From: Anomaloglossus baeobatrachus
Taxonomy: Eukaryota > Chordata > Amphibia > Anura > Aromobatidae
Assembly: GCF_048569485.1 (NCBI RefSeq)
Contig: NC_134354.1
Span: 88,698,142 to 88,762,141 of the forward strand
Reading direction: 5' to 3'
Length of the DNA stretch: 64,000 nt
In this document: positions 36,596 through 48,401 of the stretch, in pieces
Position numbering within the stretch: the stretch's first letter is position 1
How the letters are laid out: each line of letters begins with the position of its first letter
Position numbers and translations under genes: made by a program
Notes under the pieces: generated by a model
Told to the model about the DNA's origin: nothing
Database searches by the model: none
What the model saw: the letters and a program-made list of their open reading frames with translations, nothing else

Positions 36596-37165
36596 TTGGG
36601 TCAATGGAGGGAATGAGGGGGGGGGGGGGGGGGGGGGAAGGGAGATGGAATCCAGCACCAGAAATTTTTTTTATACAAAAATCAAAAATTTATTGAAACA
36701 TATTAAAATTGTGAAAACCGCAAAAGGGCAGGAAAGGGCATTATTGCATCCTTACGCGTTTCGGACAGGGAATTAAAAACATGTCCTTATTTATAGGTAA
36801 AGAATGAGCTTATTCTTTACCTATGAATAAGGACATGTTTTTAATTCCCTGTCCGAAACGCGTAAGGATACAATAATGCCCTTTCCTGCCCTTTTGCGGT
36901 TTTCACAATTTTAATGTTTCAATAAATTTTTATTTATTTTTTTTTAACCTTTTTATTAGATTTTAATAACAAAACATACATTTTTGATTTTTATATTAAT
37001 ATTTTTCTGGTGCTGGATTCCATCTCCCTTACCCCCGTCCTTCCCTCCATTAACCCTTCGTTGATTCCAGACCTGGCTGTTCTGGAGGATCTGTGCACCT
37101 CTCATTCATCCGGGGACTTTATATCCTGGTAAGCTGAAAACGTCTTGTTTTGTTCTCCATTTACC
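36596..37165. mobile_element. Palindromic retroelement 3, 12-bp duplication
   Basis: AAGATATTTCAT flanks it at 36584-36595 and 37166-37177. The arms mirror each other around 36812: GGAGATGGAATCCAGCACCA against TGGTGCTGGATTCCATCTCC, and CCTTACGCGTTTCGGACAGG against CCTGTCCGAAACGCGTAAGG. There is a G run at 36616-36640, a short A/T-rich insertion in the right arm and an unpaired tail of about 120 bases at the right. A degenerate hammerhead-like core lies at 36820-36867. It is inserted in the Tc1-like element. Confidence 0.7.
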
Positions 37166-37367
37166 AAGATATTTCATGATCTGAGTTATTTTACTGGTGC
37201 CTCCTATTACAGGACTGCACTGGTATCCGTGAGATCTTTAGAATGATTCATTCTTTCATGAATGTCAGTAAAGGCAGACGGCATGGCGAGGGGCCAGATA
37301 TTATACACCGGGGGTAATGGGATTGAATGAAAAACGGTGGTTGTGATACATTTGTCCATAAAGTGTA

Positions 37368-37931
<564 letters not shown>

Positions 37932-38001
37932 TAAAAGGCATCCACTTAAAATATCATGTAACGTCTCGTTAAAAAGTGTAATAGCTGAAAAAGAAACTAT
38001 A

Positions 38002-38658
38002 CAATGGAACCTCGGTTTACGAGTAACTTGGTGTGCGAGTATTTCTCTACATGAGCAAAGCTTGCTGTAAATTTGTAACTCGGTTTACAAGAAAGCTTTG
38101 CTGTACGAGCAAATACTCACCGCACACTCTTCCGGTTCCGTACTTTTACCGCACTCTGACCTGCTCTTGCAGTCCGCACGAACACACACACATTATGCTC
38201 ACCTTACCTTCCATTCCATCGCCGGCCTCCTGGTTTTCGTAGTTCGCCGGTACAGGATGTGTATTGGGTAACCATCGCGACGATGGAGGAACTTCCGCTA
38301 TTCAAACGCAGCACACTGACCAATCAGAGGCAAGCGGCTCCTGCCTTTGACGTCAGCGCTCTGGCAGCGGAAGCTTTGGCATCGGTCGCGATGGTTACCT
38401 GATACACATCCTGTACTGGCGGACTACAAGAACCGGGAGGCTGGTGATGGAATGGAAGGTAAGGTGAGCATAATATGTGTGTTTGTGCTTGTGTGGAATG
38501 GCACAATGGGGGACCAGGATGGGGCATTGCACAAGTTGTGAAACGAATTGTCTGCATTGCAATGATTTCCTATGGGAAATCTTGCTTTGCTAGACGAGTA
38601 ACTTGGTTTACAAGCACACTCCCAGAACGGATTGTTCTCGTAAACCAAGGTTCCACTG
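38002..38658. mobile_element. TA-flanked palindromic MITE, Tigger/mariner-like ends
   Basis: TA (38000-38001 and 38659-38660) flanks CAATGGAACCTCGGTTTACG at the left and, reversed at the right, CAGTGGAACCTTGGTTTACG. Further mirrored blocks (CTTACCTTCCATTCCATCGC facing GATGGAATGGAAGGTAAGG) make it nearly palindromic. TA targets and a CAGTGGAACCTCGG-like end fit Tc1/mariner (Tigger-type) derivatives. There is no coding frame. Confidence 0.72.
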
Positions 38659-39144
38659 TACTCTGCTTTTCTTTTGTCTGCTCATTCAGCATTGATGCTT
38701 TTAGGAATGAATGGAGGCACAAGCTCCTGTAACCCATCCTGCTGTCCAGACCTTAAATCACAGGACTGCAATTGGGGTATGCACATACAGCGTCTATTTC
38801 AGGCCGATGCCACCTGAAATAGCACCAGAAAAAGCAGTCCTGCTGCAGAAACGTCTGATAGGATGCTGAAGGAAGCTGTCATTTCTGCTTGCATCTTGAA
38901 AAACTGTGTGCACCCATACCTTTAAGTGGATTTCTTTTTAAAGGGACTAGCTCACTAGGTTTTCGCCACTCAGTCTGAGAGTAGCATGATGTAGGGGAAG
39001 AGATTGTGATTCCAGCGATGTCACTTCCTGAGCTTGCTGCAGTTTTGATTAAATTACTGTTTTATCTGCTGCAGTTCTCTGAACACCACCACCCACAGCC
39101 TTTTGTGTATACTGTGCATAGACAGAAAGCTGCCAATCAGTGGT

Positions 39145-39588
39145 GGTATATCTAAAAATAAGAAGCGCTAATAGTGTAACACCAAAAGGACAATGTGGTG
39201 TATATATAGAGAATATACACTCACCTAGTATAGTTGTGAAAGTCACAACTACTAATACGCATGAGATCCTGGCGTCTGCTGCAGCCCCACGTGGAAGAAC
39301 ATTCAAGAGATATATATAGAAGGGGTTAAAGCCGCGCATCAGCCAAATATGAAACTGTAGAAGCGTTGATGAAGGATATTTTTATTTCATCGGTCTACGC
39401 GTTTCAAGGTCAAAGACCTCTTCCTTAGGACCAGTACATCAACAAATGATGTACTGGTCCTGAGGAAGAGGTCTTTGACCTTGAAACGCGTAGACCGATG
39501 AAATAAAAATATTATCCTTCATCAACGCTTCTACAGTTTCATATTTGGCTGATGCGCGGCTTTAACCCCTTCTATATATCTCTTGAAT
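39145..39588. mobile_element. Palindromic retroelement 1 with hammerhead-like core, 10-bp duplication
   Basis: AATCAGTGGT at 39135-39144 and 39589-39598 flanks it. Arms of about 138 bases (AAGAGATATATATAGAAGGG at 39308 facing its mirror at 39588) meet near 39445; about 160 bases at the left are not mirrored. The right arm carries the best hammerhead-like sequence in the window (39456-39496). The left arm has one change in the core, CTAAGGA instead of CTGAGGA. It is inserted in MITE I. Confidence 0.72.
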
Positions 39589-39753
39589 AATCAGTGGTAT
39601 TAACAGAGCTCATGAATATGGGAAAAACTACCTGCCAGAAGGATTACTAGTCATCTAATGATCTCCTGCTGAAAAAAAACAAAACTCCTGATTTTATCAA
39701 ACCGACAGCACATAGCCTACCATGAGACATATAGCTGGAATCATGGTCTCTAT

Positions 39754-39979
39754 TAGAGTTGAACGGATCGGTCATAATCCGGGTCCGGCGGATCCGGATC
39801 GGGTTGCCGCGGAAGTGCGGATCCGATCCAGAATCCGCGGCCATATAAATCAATGGGGAGGGAGAACGAGCACACGAACGAGAACGAGCACACGAACGAG
39901 AACGAGCACACGAACTAGAACGAGCACACGAACGAGAACGAACACACAGATCGTGTGGATCCGGATCCGCTCAACACTA
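39754..39979. mobile_element. hAT-type MITE with internal 18-bp minisatellite
   Basis: The 8-bp duplication GTCTCTAT (39746-39753 and 39980-39987) and ends TAGAGTTGAACGGATC and, reversed, TAGTGTTGAGCGGATC are typical of hAT elements. The interior holds GAGAACGAGCACACGAAC repeated about four to five times (about 39871-39950), which yields a meaningless Arg/Thr-rich open frame. Confidence 0.85.
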
Positions 39980-40083
39980 GTCTCTATATTATGTTGGTCT
40001 AAGATTAGAAGGCAAAAACCTGGCAACAGATTCCCTTTAAATAATGATACCATGTCTACGATACTACTGTGAGATGCCAGTAA

Positions 40084-40606
<523 letters not shown>

Positions 40607-40761
40607 TAAGTGGTGAACCACGTCCTAACGCCCATATGTTATCTTTTCCTCCTTAGCCGCTAAACTCCTTTTGATTAAGGATGGACATTAACCTTTAACC
40701 CGAGCTGCTGATGTCATTGGGCAATTGCTTAAAAGGCAACTCCCAAATAGGTGGATCTTAA

Positions 40762-40833
40762 AGGGAACCTGTCTGGTTCAATATGCACCTAGAACCACGA
40801 GCAGCTCTGGGTGAATATTGCTAATAGACAGGA
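40762..40833. mobile_element. piggyBac-like MITE (family A) end fragment
   Basis: TTAA then AGGGAACCTGTCTGGTTCAA and AGAACCACGAGCAGCTCTGG, the left end of family A. It is cut at CTAAT by the hammerhead-related element that follows. Confidence 0.65.
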
Positions 40834-41680
40834 GATCCAGCACCAAAAATGTATATATAAGGCCTTGTGCACACGTTGCGTTTTTACACGCTTTTTTTTT
40901 TTTTTTTTTTTTTTGCGGTTTTGCTGCAGAAATTTTTTGAGAAAATGGTTGTAAGCTTTCTGTAGACATTCCCCAGCAAAACCTATGGGAAAAAAAAAAT
41001 AGGTGTAAGCACACTGCGGTTTTTTTTCTCAAGAAAATTCTTTCTACAGAGTTTCTTGAGAAAAAGAATGTTTGTCACTTCTTTTCTGCAGGTACCTGCG
41101 TTTTTGCCATAGATAATGGTAAAAAAACGCAGGGACCAACCTGCGAAGAAAACGCACAAACGCAGTAAAAACGCATGCAGTTTTTGGTGCGCCATTGGTG
41201 CGGGTTTTGACGCAAGTGCGCTAATCTTTCAGACTCAAAAAATTTCTTGAGAAATCATTTTTCTAGTGTGAACAGAGCCTAAAATTAAACTTTTATTCCA
41301 TTATTGTTAAAAGGAAATCAAAAGAGGCACTACATATTAAAAAAACTGCAGGCATAGAAACATCTGACGCATTTCAGACAAACAATTTAAAAAAACGTCC
41401 TCCCTCATCATAAGTGAGCACATATTGGCAGTCTGTACACTTATGTATCTTGAGGGATAGTGCCAAAATGGAACCCTATGACGAACCTTCCTGGGTGGAG
41501 AAAAGGAATTAGCATATGCATACTAGAAGAAAAAAGGGGTTAATTAGTGCTGGGTGTGACTGCTAAGGAGAAAAAACGACAAAAAAAAGCAAAAAAATGA
41601 GGATCATTAAAGACATGGAAATATGTTTGTATCTGAACCAGAGAAGAATATTATACATACATAGACATAGATCTACAAAA
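40834..41680 (-). mobile_element. Single-armed relative of palindromic element 3, cut by a MITE
   Basis: GGAGATCCAGCACCA at 40841 matches the outer end of palindromic element 3 (GGAGATGGAATCCAGCACCA). After MITE K (40861-41279) it continues with an A/T-rich part, then CATCTGACGCATTTCAGACA and GTCCTCCCTCATCATAAG near 41370-41415. On the minus strand the latter read as a degenerate hammerhead-like core (TGATGAG...GTCTGAAATGCGTC). It is not mirrored, so it may be the ordinary linear form of the same family. The right end is uncertain. Confidence 0.5.
40861..41279. mobile_element. MITE K, TAA duplication
   Basis: TAA (40858-40860, 41280-41282) flanks GGCCTTGTGCACACGTTGCG and, reversed, GGCTCTGTTCACACTAG. 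It belongs to the same broad MITE group as C and D. It contains T runs and AAAACGCA-type words. Confidence 0.65.
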
Positions 41681-41689
41681 TCATATGCC

Positions 41690-42267
41690 AAACCTGTCAG
41701 GTGTAATACGCACCCAGAACCACGAGCAGTTCTGGGTGTATATTGCTAATCCCTGCCTGTCCCTGTATACACTAGCATAGATAAAGAGATCTTCAGAAAA
41801 AGTATTTCTAAAGATCTTTTACCGGCTCAGTGCACATGACCCCGGAGGGTCGGTCATGCGCACTACTTCAGTTTGAAACCAGGACGCGTACACGCGGCTT
41901 CATAGTGCGCATGACCCAAACTCCGGAGTCATACGTACTGAGCCGAAATCCAGCGTCACACGCGATGGCGGCAGAGAGGCGAGTGAGATTATCCTCTGAC
42001 GCTGCACGTTGATTAGCATGATTGCATGCCCACAAGGGCCCACAGAGACGTACTAACATGCTAATGGAGCCGACTAGCAAGGGTCACCAACGCCCAGGGG
42101 ACTAGTCCCCTCACTCATTAGCATATGGTACAAGCGTTTTAGAAATACTTTTTCTAAAAAATCTCTATCTATTCTACTAGATACAGGGAAGGTTAGACAG
42201 GGATTAGCAATATACACCCAGAACTGCTCGTGGTTCTAGGTGCATATTACACCTGACAGGTTCCCTT
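41690..42267. mobile_element. piggyBac-like MITE (family A), nearly complete
   Basis: AACCTGTCAGGTGTAATACG at the left and ACCTGACAGGTTCCCTTTTAA at the right, with a hairpin interior. The uninterrupted stretches AAAAAGTATTTCTAAAGATC (about 41798) and GTACTAACATGCTAATG (about 42051) are the empty sites for DIRS copy 1 and MITE B in the related copy at 1-7330. Confidence 0.8.
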
Positions 42268-42850
42268 TTAATTGTCCTGTGGCATTTCAGTTCCCTGTCA
42301 TTGCATTAAAAGGACTGTCATGACTGTATAGATTTGCTGAAAATAACAAAAATGGCCAAATTAACATGTGGTCACCCACATGGATCCAGCACAAGCCACT
42401 CCGGCAGCATAGAAAGGCTCGATGTCTGCTCCTTCTGTGATTGGCTGCAGCATTCATGTGACTAGAACGGCGTGTCATTGCAGATGGTGCTATGGCACTG
42501 AATACGGGTGGTCATTGGATCTAATTCAGATTTAGGACAAATAAAACTTTGATATCTTAAGCTGGCCATAGATGGCTGTCGGCTGACTCTCCTATAGCCA
42601 GGAGTGCTCGTTCAGCCGAGCGTTCCTGTGATATCTATTAGAAAGCCGCCGACTGACACATCGGCCGGTGACTTATTTCCAGGAGGACAATGCCATCGGC
42701 AGTTTGAAATCGGACATACATGAAAGACTTCTTCCCCATCCATAAGTCAGCCGATGCCCCATACACATTAGACACGGAGCTGGTTTGGCCAACATTAGTT
42801 TAATATGTAAGGCCTTTAGTGACTCCTCGAATGCCCAGTCACCACCATTC
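42268..42850. other. Intron, MITE-like fragments only
   Basis: A stretch from about 42558 (TTAAGCTGGCCATAGATGG) to about 42790 (CCATACACATTAGAC) has the look of a MITE, but I could not pair its ends. Nothing else was recognised. Confidence 0.35.
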
Positions 42851-42854
42851 AGAC

Positions 42855-43070
42855 AACTCTTCCCACTCCCCGCCAATCTTGGGACTCTTCCCACTCCCCG
42901 CCAATCTCGGGACTTTTTCCAATCCCCCCGCTAATCTCGGGACTTTTTCCAATCCCCCCCGTCAATCTTGGGGACTCTTCCCAATCCCCCCCTCAAACTC
43001 GGGACTATTTTCAATCCCCCCTCCCCCTCAATCTCGGGACTATTTTCAATCCCCCCCCCCCCCCCCCCAA
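42855..43070 (+). repeat. C-rich minisatellite, about six 30-38-bp units
   Basis: Units built on CCAATCTCGGGACTTTTTCC / CCAATCTCGGGACTATTTTC separated by C runs, ending in an uninterrupted C run of about 18. The opposite strand has many G runs spaced 25-35 bases apart. It lies about 390 bases upstream of the last tbc1d23 exon. Confidence 0.85.
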
Positions 43071-43283
43071 TCACAACATGCATCCTTGCCGTCTCCCAGA
43101 GATTATGCTTTCTCATCTGGGAGGACAGTATAGGCCTCTCCCCAGATGAGCGCCCTGCGGCCAGTAATAAGGGGATATCTAGCAATGGACGACCCTTTTA
43201 AGGGATCATGCACATAGAAAGATCTTACAGGAGCTTATACCTCTACTTATTATGGAGGCATACAGTCTGTACATGCTGGATAA

Positions 43284-43541
<258 letters not shown>

Positions 43542-43640
43542 CACCTTCCGGACATCACACAAGCCCCGGATCTGGATAACAAAAGACGTTTTCTATTTGT
43601 TGGCAAGATAATAAAATACTTTATTTAATTTTCTCCGGAT
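43542..43640 (+). terminator. tbc1d23: tbc1d23 3' UTR and poly(A) signal
   Basis: A canonical AATAAA lies at 43610-43615, 69 bases after the stop, followed by a T-rich tract (TTTATTTAATTTTCTCC). This predicts a very short 3' UTR of roughly 90 bases. Confidence 0.7.
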
Positions 43641-44305
43641 TCTCTTTCATAGCACTCCTTTTTGCATTCATTTTGTTTTTGTATACGATTACTGAACATT
43701 ATTTGGAAATGGCTGCAGAGGAGCGAGGCGATACACGGCCGGCATCAGCCGTAGCGTCACTGCCGGGACTGACGATGACTGACGCTTGGAGGAATTGCTG
43801 GAAGCCGTGTTGCGATGCTTTCCGGGATCGGACGTTGGGAGGAGCACTCAGGTTAGCGGTCCCCGATACATCAGTGTTCAGCGCTGACGGTGTACAGAGG
43901 ACTGTGACACCCCAGGAGCCGATTCTCATCTAAACCAAATCCCTTCTGACCGCAGTGCACTAATAATGTGTTAGACCGAGCTGTAAGCGATATTTTCTAC
44001 AGAAAACAAACTGTTTCTAACCTGGACAGCGCTGTATACCGAGTAACCTATGGTCACTTTATTAGAGTTGGTATATTTGCAAGTTATACACAGGGATCTT
44101 GTGCAATGTGTGTTTGATGCAAACTGCTTGAAAATGGACTTTTAAAGTGATTTTCCTGGGATCGGAAAAAAAATGATAAAACAGTGTCATTATAAATTCC
44201 CAAATACCCTTAATTTGTCAAATAACAATAAGCAGGTAATCAGCCTAGTACACTAAAATGGCCATTGTCATGTTACACTGACTGACACCTGTCCTAGAAC
44301 ATTAC
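43641..44305. other. Intergenic sequence with no recognised feature
   Basis: An 86-codon open frame at 43673-43933 lies in a CpG-bearing patch. It has no recognisable domain and is probably chance or an old repeat. Confidence 0.4.
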
Positions 44306-44307
44306 AA

Positions 44308-45075
44308 GGAATCTGTCAGCAGGCTTTTGTTATGTAATTTGAGAGCACCATAATGTAGGGGCAGTGAGCCTGATTCCAGTGATGTCAATTAGTCTGAGTT
44401 GCTGTTTCAATAAAGTCAATATTTTATCAGCAAGAGATTATCATTACAGGACTAGTTGTCTCATGCCATGTAGTCCACCTGCTCTGTGTAACCCCGCCCT
44501 CACCACTGATTGGCAGTTTTCAGCCTATGCACAGTGTACACAGCTGCCAATCAGTTGTGTGGGCGGGGATACATTATTAATGAAGTATTCTCATCTCCGA
44601 GATTGTATCCCAGTACTTAGGAGGTATAGTAGTAGTAATATTAGAAAATACTTCCAATTAGAAATGTAGTATAGTTCTCCTGTTATAGCAATGTCTCTTC
44701 CCTCATGTGCAGGGCATTGCAGCCAGCGTAAGTATCCACGGTTACTTCCACTCAAATAGGGACAGTTATTTCGTTTGTGGTCGTAACTATGGATACTGAC
44801 GCTGCAATGCCCTGCACATGAGGTAAGAAACATTACTATATCAGGAAAACTATACTACATTTCTAATTGGAGGTATTTGCAAATATTATTACCTACTACA
44901 TATTGGGATAGGATCTGGGAGATGGGAATAACCCTTTTAAATCTGCAGCCAAGAAAACCGTAATAGTACCCCAAATTACAGCATGCAGGTGACACATTGC
45001 TGGAATCGGGGTCTCTGCCCCTATATCATGCTGCTCTCAGATTACATAACAAAACCTGCTGATAGATTCCTTTTT
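44308..45075. mobile_element. MITE with ~85-bp inverted ends and a nested palindrome
   Basis: Left AAGGAATCTGTCAGCAGGCT, AATTTGAGAGCACCATAATG; right, reversed, AAGGAATCTATCAGCAGGTT, AATCTGAGAGCAGCATGATA. A second inverted repeat lies inside (about 44590-44940): CTCATGTGCAGGGCATTGCA facing TGCAATGCCCTGCACATGAG. Confidence 0.65.
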
Positions 45076-46195
45076 ATAGGACAGATTCTTGTGAGCATGT
45101 GAGGCAAGAAGCTTCACTGCCGTGACCTAGAGATTGACTATACACTCAAACTATCTCCAGGTCACAGCAGCAGAGCTTCTTGGCTCATAGGCAACTGTTC
45201 TAGTCCCTTTTTTCTATTTATGGAGCACCCCTTTAAATGAGTTACACAATTTTGCTTAATCTGTTTTTTGAATCCCTCATCGCTTCAGTTATCCTGTCGC
45301 CTCTCATGCCCACACTGAGGTCAGTGATCGGCTGCAGCAGTCAAGTGATTGATGAACGGACAGTCATCACTCCTGGGCCTGTGGGGACCACCTGACCAGT
45401 GGTGCTGGAGTGATGGGGGGGGATTTAAAATGCAATTTATATGCAAGTGATGGAGAACAAGAAATACTGTTAGGAGGCAATACATAGAGGCTACAGGCCT
45501 GTGTATGGAGAAGCACACTGGAGGCTCCGCATCTTCCCTGGATGTCTGGTTAAAGAAAAATTTAACTTTTTTTAATCAATCACATGATCTAGATTCTAAA
45601 TTATTGGCAACATCAGGACCAATGCGGCTTCTACAAGTGATGAGACCTCAGATATTGAATGCTGGTAAATCGAGACTATGTACATTCTGCTTATAAGATA
45701 ATGATTATCAGTTACTAAATAATAAAAACATTTTAAAGAAAACCATCTAAAATCCTTGTATGTCTGCAGCTTTTATTAAGGGCTTATACATCTCTCATGC
45801 AGTGTGTGGCCTTTCAATAAGAATTTTTGTGCCTTTTTGTATCTCAACTATTTGGCTGAATTCATTAGTGTGTTGGCCTGATGGGGGGGGGGGGTGTTGG
45901 GGTTTCGCTCTATATAACGGTCATCTGCTGAGTCGTGACTGTGTGCAGACTTGAGTCTCCTTCCGTTGTGTGAGTTTGGTGGTCATGTGACTGCATGTAC
46001 GTGAGCTGTATACTTGTGGTCACGTGCCGACTAGACTAATCTGGCTTCAGTTAGTGGAAGAGAAAAGAAAGAAGCACAGGAGTCTAGTCTGTATGTGACC
46101 GTAAGTATGCAAATCACTTGGGGAATCATGGTAATGTGCGCATTGTAAGCGGTCACAATGTTGCAACCTACAGTTAGTGACTGCAGACTTAGTTT
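45076..46195. other. Intergenic sequence, no gene seen
   Basis: A small inverted repeat at about 45088-45215 (AAGAAGCTTC facing GAAGCTTCTT, flanked by GACCTAGAG / CCAGGTC) suggests a MITE remnant. A G run is at 45883-45895. No coding signal. Confidence 0.4.
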
Positions 46196-46197
46196 CT

Positions 46198-46606
46198 TAG
46201 ACTCGGTTCCGCTTGCGATTAACATACCCAAGTGCAATCCGATAAAACATTGGATTGCACTTGCACCAGTGCAAAACTATGGGGCAGTGTCCATCTGCGA
46301 TTGATTTCTCATGCTATAGTGGTATGAGAAAGGAATCGGAATCGTAGCATACTGAGTTTGGCAGCGAGTTTCGGCTCACGCACCCATACAAATCTACAGG
46401 TGTGTGTGAAACATCGAACTGCACTCGCACGTCATCTGACCACAGAGCGACGAACGCAGAGACCGGCAGCAGAGGAGAGGGTGAAAGTGTTCCCTCCCCC
46501 TCCTCCGCAGCTGTGATCTGATCGCAAGCAGCAGAGGGTCATTAGCATATCACTTCTAATGCTGTCACATCATAAGCTATGTGCAAGTAGAACCGAGGCC
46601 TTAGAC
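46198..46606. mobile_element. MITE with TTAGAC-bounded inverted ends
   Basis: TTAGACTCGGTTCCGCTTGC at the left and, reversed at the right, GGCCTCGGTTCTACTTGCAC next to TTAGAC. The interior has palindromic words built on TGCACTTGC and GTGCAAA. Confidence 0.55.
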
Positions 46607-46805
46607 TGAACCCCCCTTTTTTTTGGGGGTGGGAGGTGGTGTTAATCTTTGTGGCAAAAAACTGCCCCATGTTGGGTTAAGTCAGCAGGCAATTGTTAAG
46701 TGCACTCTGACACATTTTTGGTTCATTTTTTCCAAATACTGTGCATGGTTTTGCTTTTCCACGAAAAAAAAAATTGGAATGAAAACCCCCCAACAAACTG
46801 AAGCC

Positions 46806-47060
46806 TAAGGCAGTGTGCACATGATGCGTTTTTTGATATGGGGTTTTTTTTTGAGTGCAGATTTGTCACAAAACCTGAAGGGAATATTGATACCAACAAA
46901 GTCCATGAGAATCCTGAAGTCTCGCGCACACGTTGAGTATTTTCTCCGTGTGCTTTGGCGCAGCGTGTCAAATCGCGCAGTCTTTTTTTTTTTGCTGCAG
47001 ATTTCACTCATTGAATTTCTGCAGTCTTCATTCATATGGATAGGACATGCACAGAAAAAC
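46806..47060. mobile_element. MITE C-type fragment
   Basis: TAAGGCAGTGTGCACATGAT, AGTGCAGATTTGTCACAAAA and AGTCCATGAGAATCCT match, in inverted order, the right half of MITE C at 8120-8230. The other end was not located. Confidence 0.45.
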
Positions 47061-47876
47061 TGGATCCTGAATGTGCACAATGCACACTGTCTGGATTCTC
47101 CTCTTGCCAGTTCGCGCTGTCATCATGCTATTTTTGGAGAGGAATCCTGACACTGCATATTGTACAAAAACTGGATTCCGCAACCTGTAGTCACATAGGG
47201 TGACTGAAGACATTTATGTGGATCTTTTTTTTTCTTAAGCTAAATTTTTCTTTTTGATCTTGCAAATACATGTTTATTGCACTTGTATTGTCAGCCACTG
47301 CATCGCTCTACCCCACATAGGGTTATGGGCGGTATTCGAGGCCCTCCATGGCTCTGACTTGGAAGGTGTATTGCCCACTTTTCTGCGTAATTTAAAAACA
47401 GTGCAATTTTTTTTCTGTTTAATCCCCAATGTTCTTGAAGCAAAACCCCACAATTTGACCATAAGATACAGCTCTGCTGAAACAGTACCTACCACTGATG
47501 ACTGCCATGAGGACCTAGACCACACTTATGATTTGCTATGTGTATATCTATGTGCCAGGCACAAAGAGAGCCGCCCGTTACTGGCACCTCACCCGTTCTT
47601 TCTTCAATACAGTCAGAGGGGTCATTGTAATGTAAGGGTGCAATCCAACTTTTGCTGCAATGACCTGTAGAAATCTGTATTCTGCACCAAATTTAGGCTA
47701 GGTTTATACTTAAAAGGGTTGTCCACACTCAGGAACTTTTTTTTTTTTTTAATATTTAAATCCATGTATTTTTGCTGTTATTTCTGATTGATTGGTCATT
47801 GTCATACAGAGGAAAAAAGTACACGCCTCCAGTGAAAGCTCTCTGGCAACATCCATGTGGAATTTAAAAAACTTTA
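47061..47876. other. Intergenic sequence, no gene seen
   Basis: A 138-codon open frame at 47254-47670 has no recognisable domain and no splice-consistent context, so it is probably chance. Confidence 0.35.
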
Positions 47877-48401
47877 AAGGGGTTGTCTCACAAACAACAT
47901 TCATTTTAATCAATAAATTTTACAATAATTTCCATAATTAGATGCATTTAAAAAAAAAAAGTTCACGTCCTGAGATGTTATATATGTGCCCCTGTTGTGT
48001 ACTGTGTAATGGCAGTGTCTGAGCGTACAGGGACACGATCTAATCATACCACAGTTCCTAGGCAGGGGAGGAAGGAAAGGAGTATATAGATATTACAGCT
48101 GGGGATTGCAAATTATTCTCTTTAGGGTGTAAAATATTTTTTAAAAATGGACAGGGGAATGTTTTACCTCACAAAAAGAATCAGCTGTGATCCAGTCCCG
48201 TCTTTTTTTTTTTTTTGCTTCCCCTCCTGCCCAGGAACTGTGGTATGATCAGACACAGCCATTACACAGTACACAGCAGGGACACATATAGAAGATAATC
48301 TCAGCACAGGAACTTTTTTTTTTTAGTTCTCCAATTGTATAAATTATAATTATTCCAAGATCTATTGATTTAAAATGAACTTTGTGGGAAACCCCCTTTA
48401 A
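47877..48401. mobile_element. MITE with AAAGGGGTTGTCTCACAAA-type ends
   Basis: Left AAAGGGGTTGTCTCACAAAC, TTCATTTTAATCAATAAATT; right, reversed, AAAGGGGGTTTCCCACAAAG, TTCATTTTAAATCAATAGAT. Inner mirrored words include GTTCCTAGGCAGGGGAGGA facing CCTCCTGCCCAGGAAC. No coding frame. Confidence 0.65.

Larger units (their letters stand above)
22305..37365 (-). mobile_element. Tc1/mariner-like transposon split into three by later insertions
   Basis: TA-flanked inverted ends: CACTATATGGACAAACG at 22305 and, reversed at 37365, CACTTTATGGACAAATG. Only three pieces belong to it: about 22305-22388, 35681-36595 and 37178-37365, near 1.2 kb in all. The rest is later insertions. On the minus strand are decayed transposase stretches: FGGGRLMPCGCYSGVGLGPL near 36055-36120 (compare the Tc1 'FGGGGIMVWGCFSGFGLGPL' block) and SQKSRSCYSCKGSNSIL near 35690-35740, the C-terminal end. 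The frame is interrupted many times by stops and frameshifts, so it is an old non-functional copy. Confidence 0.75.
38942..40036. mobile_element. piggyBac-like MITE I with two nested insertions
   Basis: TTAA (38938-38941 and 40037-40040) flanks AGGGACTAGCTCACTAGGTT and, reversed at the right, AGGGAATCTGTTGCCAGGTT. It is interrupted by palindromic element 1 (39145-39588) and a hAT MITE (39754-39979). About 425 bases are its own. Confidence 0.7.

Noticed and set aside
39722-40072. Arg/Thr-rich repeat protein (TRTSTRTRTS)
   Set aside because: Translation of the 18-base minisatellite inside a hAT MITE.
42819-43133. Pro-rich protein (PANLGTFSNPP repeats)
   Set aside because: Translation of the C-rich minisatellite.
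43673-43933. A small 86-codon gene after tbc1d23
   Set aside because: No recognisable domain, no conserved counterpart recalled, and no splice or promoter context. Probably chance.
47254-47670. A 138-codon open frame in the intergenic region
   Set aside because: No domain is recognisable and the composition matches its MITE-rich surroundings.
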